Shown here piece after piece: positions 1 to 5,567 of a DNA stretch of 11,248 bases; the stretch's first letter is position 1; each line of letters opens with the position of its first letter. Below the pieces are notes generated by a model. The model was not told the DNA's origin. It worked only from the letters and a program-made list of their open reading frames with translations, and did not search any database. The stretch lies in NCBI GenBank assembly GCA_038120295.1, contig JAYOLL010000048.1, forward strand, positions 1 to 11,248, written 5' to 3'. This DNA is from JAYOEY01 sp038120295. Lineage in GTDB: Bacteria; Pseudomonadota; Alphaproteobacteria; MPNO01; UBA2964. The translations under genes were made by a program, and so were the position numbers.

Positions 1-141
1 CCAGATGCCAATTCTCTAACTCAGCAAATGGACCCGGTTAAGGGGGGCAGGTCAAATGATCCAACCGGCAAAACGGGACGTATCATCCTATGACGTTGAA
101 TGCGTCTTAAACGTTTTGGCGACACTCAAAGGAGTTTTCAA

Positions 142-417
142 ATGAAACATTTCGTAATTGATAGTTACAATGGAGTGATGAACGCAAAGTATAATCCCCT
201 CAAGTATATCCCAGATGAAAATACCAAGCATATCCTTATGCTCGGCTTAATGTGGATGTGGGCAATTGTCTTTGCTCTGTGGACTGGGACGATGTTTTTT
301 CTTGGAGGTTCGATTTTCTTTCACTCACTTTTGCTTTTCGGCCTGCTGGCAACCGTTGGAACCTTCAATTTGGCGCAGTCGTACGGGAAGCCGGAAGTAA
401 CAAAAAAAATGCCGTGA
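142..417 (+). CDS. Small two-helix membrane protein of unknown function
   Basis: I do not recognise this 91-residue protein. The ATG at 142 is preferred over an in-frame ATG at 100 because it follows a good ribosome binding site (AAGGAG, about 128-133). The first 30 residues are polar. They are followed by two hydrophobic stretches, about residues 31-51 (ILMLGLMWMWAIVFALW) and 54-76 (MFFLGGSIFFHSLLLFG), and a short polar tail ending KKMP. Two inner-membrane helices are therefore likely. The gene is clearly more AT-rich than the rest of the window, which fits recent acquisition. A hairpin at 456-483 may end its transcript. It lies beyond the 3' end of tRNA-Thr, next to a transposase remnant. 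The reading frame is credible; the function is unknown. Confidence 0.6.
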   Translation: MKHFVIDSYNGVMNAKYNPLKYIPDENTKHILMLGLMWMWAIVFALWTGTMFFLGGSIFFHSLLLFGLLATVGTFNLAQSYGKPEVTKKMP

Positions 418-455
418 CCACGGTGCTGAAGGGGCTGTCATGTGTGGACGGTCTG

Positions 456-483
456 AACCGCTCCGGGTTTCCCGGAGGCGGTT
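456..483 (+). terminator. Hairpin with short T-rich tail, possible terminator
   Basis: The arms AACCGC-TCCGGG and CCCGGA-(G)-GCGGTT pair over 12 bp with one bulged G (477) around a TTT loop. The sequence TCGTTTG follows on the plus strand. It could end the transcript of the small membrane gene. It also lies just past the transposase stop on the other strand, so it may have come in as the end region of the insertion sequence. Confidence 0.4.
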
Positions 484-492
484 TCGTTTGAG

Positions 493-636
493 TCACGCGG
501 CCATGTTGGATTGCTCCAGCATGGCGTAGTAGCGTTCCTCGGCTTCTGCCGGCGGGATGTTGCCGATGGGCTCCAGGAGCCGCCGGGTGTTGAACCAGTC
601 CACCCATTCGAGCGTGGCGAACTCGACGGCTTCGAA
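493..636 (-). pseudogene. IS3-family transposase (OrfB) C-terminal remnant
   Basis: Read on the minus strand, this encodes the last 47 or so residues of an IS3-family OrfB transposase. It matches the well-known end of the DDE integrase core (EWVDWFNTRRLLEPIGNIPP, then AEAEERYY) and finishes at a TGA at 493-495. The catalytic DDE residues and everything upstream are missing. Family resemblance stops near position 636, and the same frame beyond that (637-717) looks unrelated. With less than a sixth of the usual protein left, it is a dead fragment. The element's right end probably lies in 437-490, where the hairpin at 456-483 sits. No inverted repeat partner is visible. It records past mobile-element activity near the 3' end of tRNA-Thr. 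Confidence 0.8.
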
Positions 637-753
637 GCATCGGCCATCGTCGGTGGGGTGATGGGCCAGGCCGACTCGCAGGGCTCGGCGCGCAGGGAAG
701 CCTATCGCGCCTCCCAAAAAACGTAAGAAAGACGTAAGACAATGATGAGGGCA

Positions 754-779
754 CAGGGCCGCCTTGAAGGGCGGACCTG
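754..779 (-). terminator. Hairpin downstream of tRNA-Thr
   Basis: CAGG and CCGCC at 754-763 pair with GGCGG and CCTG at 770-779, with one mismatch (758/775) and a six-base loop. It lies 27 bases past the 3' end of the tRNA-Thr gene in its direction of transcription. There is no immediate U-run; the nearest T-rich minus-strand sequence is about 20-35 bases further on. It is a candidate terminator or 3'-processing boundary for the tRNA transcript. Confidence 0.4.
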
Positions 780-805
780 TAAACCATTGAAAAAAATAGG
801 GAAAA

Positions 806-881
806 TGGTGCCGGCTGAGGGACTCGAACCCCCGACCCCCTGATTACAAATCAGATGCTCTACCAACTGAGCTAAGCCGGC
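806..881 (-). tRNA. tRNA-Thr (anticodon TGT)
   Basis: The minus strand gives a 76-base tRNA with acceptor arms GCCGGCT and AGCCGGC, a D-arm with AGCTCAGTTGGTAGAGC, anticodon loop TTTGTAA (anticodon TGT, threonine), and a T-arm GGGGGTTCGAGTCCCTC. The discriminator is A at 809, and the terminal CCA is encoded in the DNA (806-808). It is transcribed away from the dioxygenase operon. Its 3' end faces the AT-rich, transposase-bearing patch, the arrangement expected for a tRNA used as an integration site. No second copy of its 3' end is visible in the window. Confidence 0.97.
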
Positions 882-890
882 TCGGCCCCG

Positions 891-920
891 GTTATATCGC
901 CGGGGCGGCATCAGGTGCAA
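891..920 (-). promoter_or_regulatory. Promoter for tRNA-Thr
   Basis: On the minus strand a TTGCAC (-35, 915-920), an 18-base spacer and TATAAC (-10, 891-896) lie directly upstream of the tRNA. Transcription would start near 884, only about three bases before the mature 5' end at 881. The discriminator between the -10 and the start is all G/C (CGGGGCC), as in stringently controlled stable-RNA promoters. A 7-bp inverted repeat (GCCCCGG 885-891 and CCGGGGC 900-906) flanks the -10. Confidence 0.5.
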
Positions 921-969
921 AGCCGAATTTTCTATGGTTGCCAGGTAGAAGGGAAATGGGGGGGCGGAC

Positions 970-999
970 TTGACTCCGAAACATACGGTACCGTATGGA
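970..999 (+). promoter_or_regulatory. Promoter of the dioxygenase-sulfurtransferase operon
   Basis: TTGACT (970-975) and TATGGA (994-999) are 18 bases apart and would start transcription near 1006, about 64 bases before the chosen ATG at 1070. One palindrome fills the spacer and overlaps the -10. A second begins at the expected start site. That placement suits repression by a DNA-binding protein blocking RNA polymerase. Confidence 0.5.
982..997. promoter_or_regulatory. Operator 1, perfect 16-bp palindrome
   Basis: CATACGGTACCGTATG is identical to its reverse complement. It lies between the -35 and -10 elements of the operon promoter. The half-site ATACGG/CCGTAT and the length resemble operators of TetR/AcrR-type repressors; that family assignment is inference. 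No regulator gene is present in the window, so the protein must be encoded elsewhere. Confidence 0.7.
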
Positions 1000-1005
1000 A
1001 TAGAA

Positions 1006-1021
1006 CATACGGAACCGTATG
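1006..1021. promoter_or_regulatory. Operator 2, near-perfect copy of operator 1
   Basis: CATACGGAACCGTATG differs from operator 1 by one central base. The two centres are 24 bp apart, and the bases just outside (AA before, G after) also match. It covers the predicted transcription start. Its presence argues against the ATG at 1019 being a real start, because that ATG overlaps this site. Confidence 0.7.
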
Positions 1022-1069
1022 GTTTCATTGGCGCGTCCCAGAGGAATGGAAAGCAGAGGTTTAAACAGC

Positions 1070-1948
1070 ATGGCTACGGTTATCCCCATCGATCAGAATT
1101 CGACTCAGGAAATCTCCCTGCCCGAGGGCGTAAATGCCGAACAGATAAAGTCTTCTATCGGTTCTTACATTTCCGGTTACCGCTTTGACGGAGAAAGCGT
1201 TACCGACGAGATGCGGACCGCCATGCGGTATCTGCTGCACAACCGGGGTCTGGTTGTTTTCGAGCCGGGCACGGTCACAGCGGAAAATTTCACGAAATTC
1301 GCTGGTTTTCTGGGAGAGTTCTTCCACTACGCCGGTCCGCATACGCCGCGTGCGCCGGAAAATCCCGAGGCAACGGTGATCAGTGCGAGCAAGGACGATC
1401 ACCTGCGCAACCACGTCTGGCATGCCGACGGCGGATTCCGTGCAGACGCGCCGGCTTTTACCGCCCTGTTCGGCAAGACCACTCCGAAGAATGGCGGCGA
1501 TACCATGTTCTCGAACGCCGCATGGGTCTATGAATCTCTTGATCCGCTCTTTGCGCAGTATCTCGATTCTCTACAGGTCATTCAGTCGCCGGATGCGACG
1601 GGACACATCACCGACCGCTATCTCGATCCCGAGGAAGCCGCCGAGGCGCGCCGTCGTATGCCTCCATTCGAAATGCCGCTGGTACGCGTTCATCCGGAAT
1701 CCGGGCGTAAATGGATCGCGGTCAACGAATCCTATGTCTGCTACATCAAGGGCGTCAGCCGGGTTCACAGCCAGAATATCCTCGGCATTCTCTTCGACAT
1801 GATCAAATCGCCGGAGGCCACCTGCCGCTTCGAATGGACACAGGGCACCCTGGCGGTCTGGGACAATCGCGTGGTGCAGCACCGGGCGGTCAAGGATTAC
1901 AGCAGCGATGCGACGCGTCAGCTTTATCGTTGCACGATGACCGCGTGA
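1070..1948 (+). CDS. TauD/TfdA-family Fe(II)/2-oxoglutarate dioxygenase
   Basis: This 292-residue cytoplasmic enzyme should couple oxidative decarboxylation of 2-oxoglutarate to hydroxylation of an organic substrate. The metal triad is visible: HxD at H118/D120 in WHADGGF, and the distal histidine H271 in WDNRVVQHRA. Two arginines four apart near the C-terminus (R283 and R287, in TRQLYR) sit where TauD-type enzymes bind 2-oxoglutarate and the acidic group of the substrate. Length is normal for the family. The ATG at 1070 follows AGAGGT at 1055-1060. The in-frame ATGs at 1019 and 1046 are less likely, the first lying inside operator 2. The gene opens a two-gene operon with a sulfurtransferase, 7 bases away, which hints at a sulfur-containing substrate such as a sulfonate, but the substrate cannot be named. 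Regulation is likely through the paired palindromes at 982-1021. Confidence 0.9.
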   Translation: MATVIPIDQNSTQEISLPEGVNAEQIKSSIGSYISGYRFDGESVTDEMRTAMRYLLHNRGLVVFEPGTVTAENFTKFAGFLGEFFHYAGPHTPRAPENPEATVISASKDDHLRNHVWHADGGFRADAPAFTALFGKTTPKNGGDTMFSNAAWVYESLDPLFAQYLDSLQVIQSPDATGHITDRYLDPEEAAEARRRMPPFEMPLVRVHPESGRKWIAVNESYVCYIKGVSRVHSQNILGILFDMIKSPEATCRFEWTQGTLAVWDNRVVQHRAVKDYSSDATRQLYRCTMTA

Positions 1949-1955
1949 GGCAGCC

Positions 1956-2795
1956 ATGACCGATTCCCGTTCAACCGTTCTGATCACCGTCGATGAACTG
2001 GCCGGCCTGATCGCCGGCGGCCCGGAATATGTTCTTCTCGATGTCAGCGATGACCTCGAAACCGCGCCGCTGGAGCGGCCGGTGATCCCGGGTGCGATGG
2101 TGGCTTCGCTGGCGTCCGATTTCTCCGGTCCTGCCACCACCGAAGGAGGACGCCGTCCTTTGCCCGCTCCGGATGCGTTGCAGGAAACCCTGCGCCGCTG
2201 TGGAATCGACGCGAATAGCGCGGTCGTCGTGTACGACAATGCGTCGGGCGCACAGGCGGGACGCGCCTGGTGGGTCTTGCGCTGGGCCGGACACGAGAAC
2301 GTCCGGTTGCTCGATGGCGGTCTCGCAGCGTGGCAGGCAGCGGGCAACGACGTTGCCGACGAGCCGGCTCATCCGGCAAAGGCTGGCTCCATCACGGTGA
2401 CGCCGGGTGGAATGCCGACGATCGAAGCGGACGAGGCCGCAGAGATCGGCCGCAACGGCGCGCTGCTGGACGCCCGCGGGAAATCCGCCTATGAGGGCGA
2501 GGCTGACAAGCCCGCGACCGGCCATATTCCGGGCGCCATCTGCGCGCCTGCGGCAGTCTCGCTCGATTCCGGCGGGCGTTTCAAACCGACGGAAGAGCTT
2601 CAGGCGCTGTTCGTAGAGCTCGGCGCCGATGGCACCCAGCCGGTCGGGGTCTATTGCGGCAGCGGCAACGCGGCAGCTTTTGAAATCGCCGGCATGTATG
2701 CGGCGGGGATCGAGGCGCCGCTCTATGTCGGGTCCTGGTCCGCCTGGACCGGGGATGCCTCGCGCCCTGTCGCTAAGGGACCGGAACGGGGATAA
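1956..2795 (+). CDS. Two-domain sulfurtransferase (3-mercaptopyruvate/thiosulfate type)
   Basis: This 279-residue protein has two rhodanese domains, as in SseA-type 3-mercaptopyruvate sulfurtransferases and thiosulfate sulfurtransferases. The N-terminal domain (about 8-135) ends in the usual VRLLDGGLAAW and has Asp94 in place of a catalytic cysteine. The C-terminal domain (about 150-272) carries the sulfur-accepting Cys234 in VYCGSGNAA and ends with GSWSAWTGDASRPVA. The loop starts CGSG like mercaptopyruvate enzymes, but the usual VTA that follows is NAA, so substrate preference may be shifted. The product would be a cysteine persulfide that passes sulfur to a thiol or cyanide. The ATG is 7 bases after the dioxygenase stop, and its Shine-Dalgarno (GAGG) overlaps that stop, so the two are co-transcribed and probably translationally coupled. 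Confidence 0.88.
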   Translation: MTDSRSTVLITVDELAGLIAGGPEYVLLDVSDDLETAPLERPVIPGAMVASLASDFSGPATTEGGRRPLPAPDALQETLRRCGIDANSAVVVYDNASGAQAGRAWWVLRWAGHENVRLLDGGLAAWQAAGNDVADEPAHPAKAGSITVTPGGMPTIEADEAAEIGRNGALLDARGKSAYEGEADKPATGHIPGAICAPAAVSLDSGGRFKPTEELQALFVELGADGTQPVGVYCGSGNAAAFEIAGMYAAGIEAPLYVGSWSAWTGDASRPVAKGPERG

Positions 2796-2836
2796 CCCAC
2801 CCCTTCGCCGGAACCCCGCTCAGGGAAAGGCGATCC

Positions 2837-2866
2837 TTGCCGTTGAAGACGCGTCCGGCCTACTGT
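2837..2866 (+). promoter_or_regulatory. Candidate promoter of the hydratase gene
   Basis: TTGCCG (2837-2842), an 18-base spacer and TACTGT (2861-2866) lie just upstream of the ATG at 2895. The -35 hexamer is the same as in the candidate promoter at 3674-3702. Both -10 hexamers are weak, so this rests on position and similarity. Confidence 0.35.
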
Positions 2867-2894
2867 GCCGCGACGCGTTTTTCGTGAGGACAAT

Positions 2895-3662
2895 ATGACA
2901 CCGGACCAGATCGCCGCCGCGGCCGATATCCTGATCGGCTGCCGCATCAATGCCGAGAAAATCGGCTCTCTGCCAGAATCCTGCCGACCGCAGACGCCGG
3001 CCGATGGGTATGCCGTCCAGAAGGCTGTGCTGGAACGGAGCCATGCCGCGCAGATCGGCTGGAAGGTCGCTGCAACCAATGAGGCGACACAGGCGGCCTT
3101 CGGCATAACCGAGCCGTTCGCCGGCAGGTTGCCCGGCTGGGCCCTGGCACGTTCTCCCTTTGCCGTAATGCCCGGCCGGTTTAATGCTCCTTCGGTCGAG
3201 GGAGAGTTCGCGATTCTGCTTGGCGAGGATATTTCCGCCGTGTGCAATGCGGAGCGGGCCGCCTCTGCTGTTGCCGCCGTCATTCCGGCGGTAGAGGTCG
3301 TTGACGGCGTGATTGGCGACCGCAAGGAGGCCGGACCCGCGACAAATATCGCCGCAGGGTCTGTCGCCGGGCTCGTGCTGGGCCGTCCCTGTTTCGACTG
3401 GCAGGCGCTCGATCTGCCGTCGCATGGCGTTGCGCTGTCCGTAAACGGCGAGACGGTGGCTGAAGGAACCGGCGCTGCCGTACTGGGAGACCCGATGAAT
3501 TCGCTGGCCTGGCTGGCCAATCTCGCCATCTCGCTCGACGAGCCGCTTGCCGCGGGCGAGATCATCACCCTCGGTACCTGCACCGGACTGACGCCGGTGC
3601 AGTCAGGCGACAGCGTTTCGGTCGATTACGGCAATCTCGGCGCGGTGGAAATCGCGTTCTGA
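2895..3662 (+). CDS. 2-keto-4-pentenoate hydratase-like (MhpD/FAH superfamily) enzyme
   Basis: This 255-residue protein has the fumarylacetoacetase fold of 2-oxopent-4-enoate hydratases and 4-oxalocrotonate decarboxylases. Those enzymes act late in meta-cleavage of catechols, using a divalent metal. Visible signatures are GWKVAATNE (Lys57), the acidic metal ligands in VEGEF (Glu102, Glu104) and PAVEVVD (Glu134), GSVAGLVLG near 165-173, and the C-terminal GEIITLGTCTGLTPVQSGD. Length matches MhpD-type proteins. The ATG at 2895 follows GAGGA; an upstream in-frame ATG at 2865 would begin within the candidate promoter. No extradiol ring-cleavage enzyme is recognisable nearby, so an aromatic pathway is not shown. 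It may hydrate another 2-oxo-enoate. It is separated from the sulfurtransferase by 99 bases and probably has its own promoter. Confidence 0.85.
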   Translation: MTPDQIAAAADILIGCRINAEKIGSLPESCRPQTPADGYAVQKAVLERSHAAQIGWKVAATNEATQAAFGITEPFAGRLPGWALARSPFAVMPGRFNAPSVEGEFAILLGEDISAVCNAERAASAVAAVIPAVEVVDGVIGDRKEAGPATNIAAGSVAGLVLGRPCFDWQALDLPSHGVALSVNGETVAEGTGAAVLGDPMNSLAWLANLAISLDEPLAAGEIITLGTCTGLTPVQSGDSVSVDYGNLGAVEIAF

Positions 3663-3673
3663 TTTGACAGTAA

Positions 3674-3702
3674 TTGCCGACGCGCCGACTCGCGGGTAGG
3701 CT
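3674..3702 (+). promoter_or_regulatory. Candidate promoter of the CmcJ-like oxygenase gene
   Basis: TTGCCG (3674-3679) and TAGGCT (3697-3702) are separated by 17 bases. A perfect TTGACA at 3664-3669 has no -10 at a suitable distance, so the TTGCCG pairing is preferred. Transcription would start around 3709, inside the palindrome at 3702-3715. Confidence 0.35.
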
Positions 3703-3715
3703 CCGTTCGAACGGA
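3702..3715. promoter_or_regulatory. Perfect 14-bp palindrome at the predicted start site
   Basis: TCCGTTCGAACGGA reads the same on both strands. It directly abuts the candidate -10 and precedes the ribosome binding site (AGGAG, 3720-3724) by only a few bases. The placement suits a repressor site. Its sequence is unrelated to the paired operators at 982-1021, so a different regulator is implied. The adjacent Shine-Dalgarno itself sits in the loop of a short ATTTC/GAAAT hairpin (3715-3728). Confidence 0.45.
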
Positions 3716-3731
3716 TTTCAGGAGAAATATC

Positions 3732-4556
3732 ATGGCCGAAGTCGCACAGCAGGCGGTCATCGAGACCGACGTCAATTTCGCGCTCAATACGGGGGTCGAA
3801 CTGGTCAACGTGCCGTCGCGTCCCGGCGGGCAGAAGGGCCATTCGGTCGGCGAGTATGAGGTAAAGCGGGTCTCAATCCGGAATGCCCGCGCCTTGGCGG
3901 CAGACCTGTCGCTTGACCGTGAGGGGTTCGCGCTGGTGAACCACGACACAAAGGTCACCGATTTCTACGATCCGGCGCAGATCGAGAACATCTATAACGA
4001 CGAACTGATCGCGCTGCTCAAAAAGGAAACCGGCGCGAAGGACGTGTACGTATTCGACCATACGCTACGCGCCGGAGACGAAGAGATCGTCAAGGAGAAG
4101 ATGGTTCGCGAGCCGGTGCAGCGCGCGCATAACGACTACACGATCGCCTCGGGCCCCAACCGGGTGCGCGACTTCTTTGGCGAGGAAGAGGCGAAACCGC
4201 TGCTTGAGAGGCGCTTCGCCATCATCAATGTGTGGCGTTCGACCGTCGGCGCGATCGAAGAATACCCGCTCGCCATCGCCGATGCGCGCTCGGTGGCCCA
4301 GGACGACCTGATCCGGGCTGTGCGCAAGGCTGCCGAACGGGTCGGAGAGACCTACCGGCTTGGCTACAATCCCGACCATAAATGGTTCTATTTCCCGCTG
4401 ATGCAGCAGAACGAGGCGATGCTGATCAAATCATACGACTCGCTCGAGGACGGCACGGCGCGTTTCACGCCGCACACAGCCATTCAGGACCCGACCAGCG
4501 CGCCGGACGCCAGACCGCGCCAGAGCATCGAAAGCCGCCTGTTCGCGTTTTTCTGA
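3732..4556 (+). CDS. CmcJ/NvfI-family oxygenase
   Basis: This 274-residue protein resembles the CmcJ/NvfI group, which includes the cephamycin 7-alpha-methoxylase partner CmcJ and fungal NvfI and AsaB-like proteins, many of them Fe(II)/2-oxoglutarate enzymes. Family marks are the HxD pair H133/D135 in RAHNDYT, INVWRS (165-170), MLIKSYDS (230-237), PHTAIQDPTS with the distal H248, and PRQSIESR near the C-terminus (R263/R269), where 2-oxoglutarate would bind. All expected ligands are present, so it is probably active. Bacterial family members are widespread and mostly uncharacterised; the reaction and substrate are unknown. The start has a good ribosome binding site (AGGAG) 8 bases upstream. 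The gene is likely monocistronic and converges on the dual-thioredoxin gene across a repeat-filled gap. Confidence 0.85.
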   Translation: MAEVAQQAVIETDVNFALNTGVELVNVPSRPGGQKGHSVGEYEVKRVSIRNARALAADLSLDREGFALVNHDTKVTDFYDPAQIENIYNDELIALLKKETGAKDVYVFDHTLRAGDEEIVKEKMVREPVQRAHNDYTIASGPNRVRDFFGEEEAKPLLERRFAIINVWRSTVGAIEEYPLAIADARSVAQDDLIRAVRKAAERVGETYRLGYNPDHKWFYFPLMQQNEAMLIKSYDSLEDGTARFTPHTAIQDPTSAPDARPRQSIESRLFAFF

Positions 4557-4577
4557 GTCGGTTGCCAGTACACAGTT

Positions 4578-4660
4578 CGTCATCCCTGACCTGATCGGGG
4601 ATCCAGACCATCGGCGAGGAGGCGCAATCCTCTGGACCCCGGGTCAGGCCCGGGGTGACA
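4578..4660. repeat. Intergenic palindromic repeat, unit 1
   Basis: Two 30-base arms (4578-4607 and 4631-4660) are inverted copies with about 7 mismatches, separated by a 23-base loop. The arms read roughly TGTCAYCCC...GGGGWTCCAGA and belong to the extragenic palindromic repeats common in alphaproteobacteria. It sits in the gap between two converging genes and could form a large hairpin that stops or protects either transcript. Confidence 0.75.
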
Positions 4661-4729
4661 AGCGTGTAAGTGTCAGCTGCAGAGATATCGGTTCGATCAT
4701 ATCGCTCCGTCCTGTCCACCCGTACCACC

Positions 4730-4811
4730 TGTCATTCCGGACTTGATCCGGGATCCAGCCAGTCGGTGCAGCAGTAAAGTCGGCTGGACTACAGGGCAGA
4801 CCGGGGTCACA
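4730..4811. repeat. Intergenic palindromic repeat, unit 2
   Basis: This is a second unit in the same orientation as unit 1. The left arm (4730-4760) is strongly similar to unit 1's left arm. The right arm (4782-4811) has diverged more but still pairs at both ends (TGTCA with TCACA, CCAGCC with GGCTGG). The 69 bases between the units show no clear structure or gene. Confidence 0.7.
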
Positions 4812-4838
4812 AGTGAGGTAAAGGGGTAAGCGGATCGG

Positions 4839-5465
4839 TCAGACTGCCTTGGGCGACAGCGAACACTGTCCGCGTTCCGGATTCGGTTCGATGTCACGAC
4901 GGCTGAGCGCTTCGCCGAGAGCATCGGCGCCGCCGATATAGTCGCCGTCGAGCCATATTTGCGGCACGGTGATCGGCGTCTTCGGCCCGACGATGGGTTT
5001 TACGCGGGCCAACATTTCGTATAGGGCGCGAGGGTCCTTCACCACGTCATGATAGGCGTAATCGATTCCGGCTTCCTCCAGATAGCCCTTGGCGCGGACG
5101 CAGTGCGGGCAGCTCGCCTTGCCGTAAAGATGATTGCCGAAAATATCGGAGCGTCGCGACCAGGCGTCGATCACGGCTTCGGTCAGCACACCGCGGTTGA
5201 GCGCGTGGCCCTGGCTGACCAGCTTGCCTTCCACGATGACGATGAGCGCGTGCCAACCGCCCTTCGGTAGCGGCTTCCACCATTCGCTGAGCCATTCCCG
5301 TACGTCGACCTCGACCGGTACGCCCGATAGCTCGTTTTCCAGTGTGTCCTTGATGACGTCGAGCGTCAGTGAGCATTCGCCGCACGGAATGTTTACCTTG
5401 AACGGTCCCCAAGAACCCGCCCAGCGGTAGAGCGTGATGACGACCGGGTTTTCGGTTTTCGACAT
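4839..5465 (-). CDS. Dual thioredoxin-fold protein with C-terminal glutaredoxin domain
   Basis: This 208-residue cytoplasmic protein (no signal peptide seen) joins two redox modules. The C-terminal part (about 109-190) is a glutaredoxin: LYGKASCPHC with C119/C122, the cis-proline loop TVPQIWLDG (Pro168) and the YIGGADAL glutathione-site motif. The N-terminal part (about 7-100) has a CGEC pair (C28/C31) after a beta strand, and a later GWHALIVIVEGKLVSQG strand-turn-strand, so it looks thioredoxin-like but without an obvious cis-proline. It may reduce a disulfide or relay electrons to a partner enzyme. The ATG at 5465 follows GGAGTGA; a longer start at 5501 has no comparable site. It lies 102 bases downstream of a PhyH-family gene on the same strand. 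The glutaredoxin domain is secure; the N-terminal assignment is inference. Confidence 0.82.
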   Translation of the reverse strand: MSKTENPVVITLYRWAGSWGPFKVNIPCGECSLTLDVIKDTLENELSGVPVEVDVREWLSEWWKPLPKGGWHALIVIVEGKLVSQGHALNRGVLTEAVIDAWSRRSDIFGNHLYGKASCPHCVRAKGYLEEAGIDYAYHDVVKDPRALYEMLARVKPIVGPKTPITVPQIWLDGDYIGGADALGEALSRRDIEPNPERGQCSLSPKAV

Positions 5466-5503
5466 GGCTTCACTCCATTTTGTACTGTCGTGAAGAGACA
5501 TGG

Positions 5504-5524
5504 GGCGACGGTCGCAGCGTCGCC
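5504..5524 (-). terminator. Short GC hairpin between two minus-strand genes
   Basis: GGCGACG (5504-5510) pairs with CGTCGCC (5518-5524) around a 7-base loop. It lies in the 102-base gap after the PhyH-family gene and before the dual-thioredoxin gene. There is no U-run, so it may be an attenuator, an mRNA-stabilising element or chance. Confidence 0.25.
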
Positions 5525-5567
5525 AGTGGTCGTCACGGTGGATGACGGTCTTGTGAAGAGGCGTGAG

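Noticed and set aside
1..99. Possible insertion-sequence end near TCAAATGATCCAACCGGC
   Set aside because: The bases loosely recall IS21-type ends, but no inverted repeat or transposase gene is present, so I see nothing I can support here.
702..1028. Minus-strand open frame containing AGLAQLVEHLICNQGVGG
   Set aside because: This is a translation of the tRNA-Thr gene itself, another frequent false protein, and it runs across the promoter region.
1571..2347. Long minus-strand open frame opposite the dioxygenase and sulfurtransferase
   Set aside because: It is antisense to two clear enzymes, with low-complexity Arg/Ser/Ala/Pro content typical of GC-rich shadow frames.
2760..2830. Possible terminator after the sulfurtransferase
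   Set aside because: Only short, imperfect G/C pairings could be found and there is no T-run.
2723..3583. 286-codon minus-strand open frame opposite the hydratase gene
   Set aside because: The plus strand encodes a recognisable hydratase with conserved motifs; this frame shows no family pattern.
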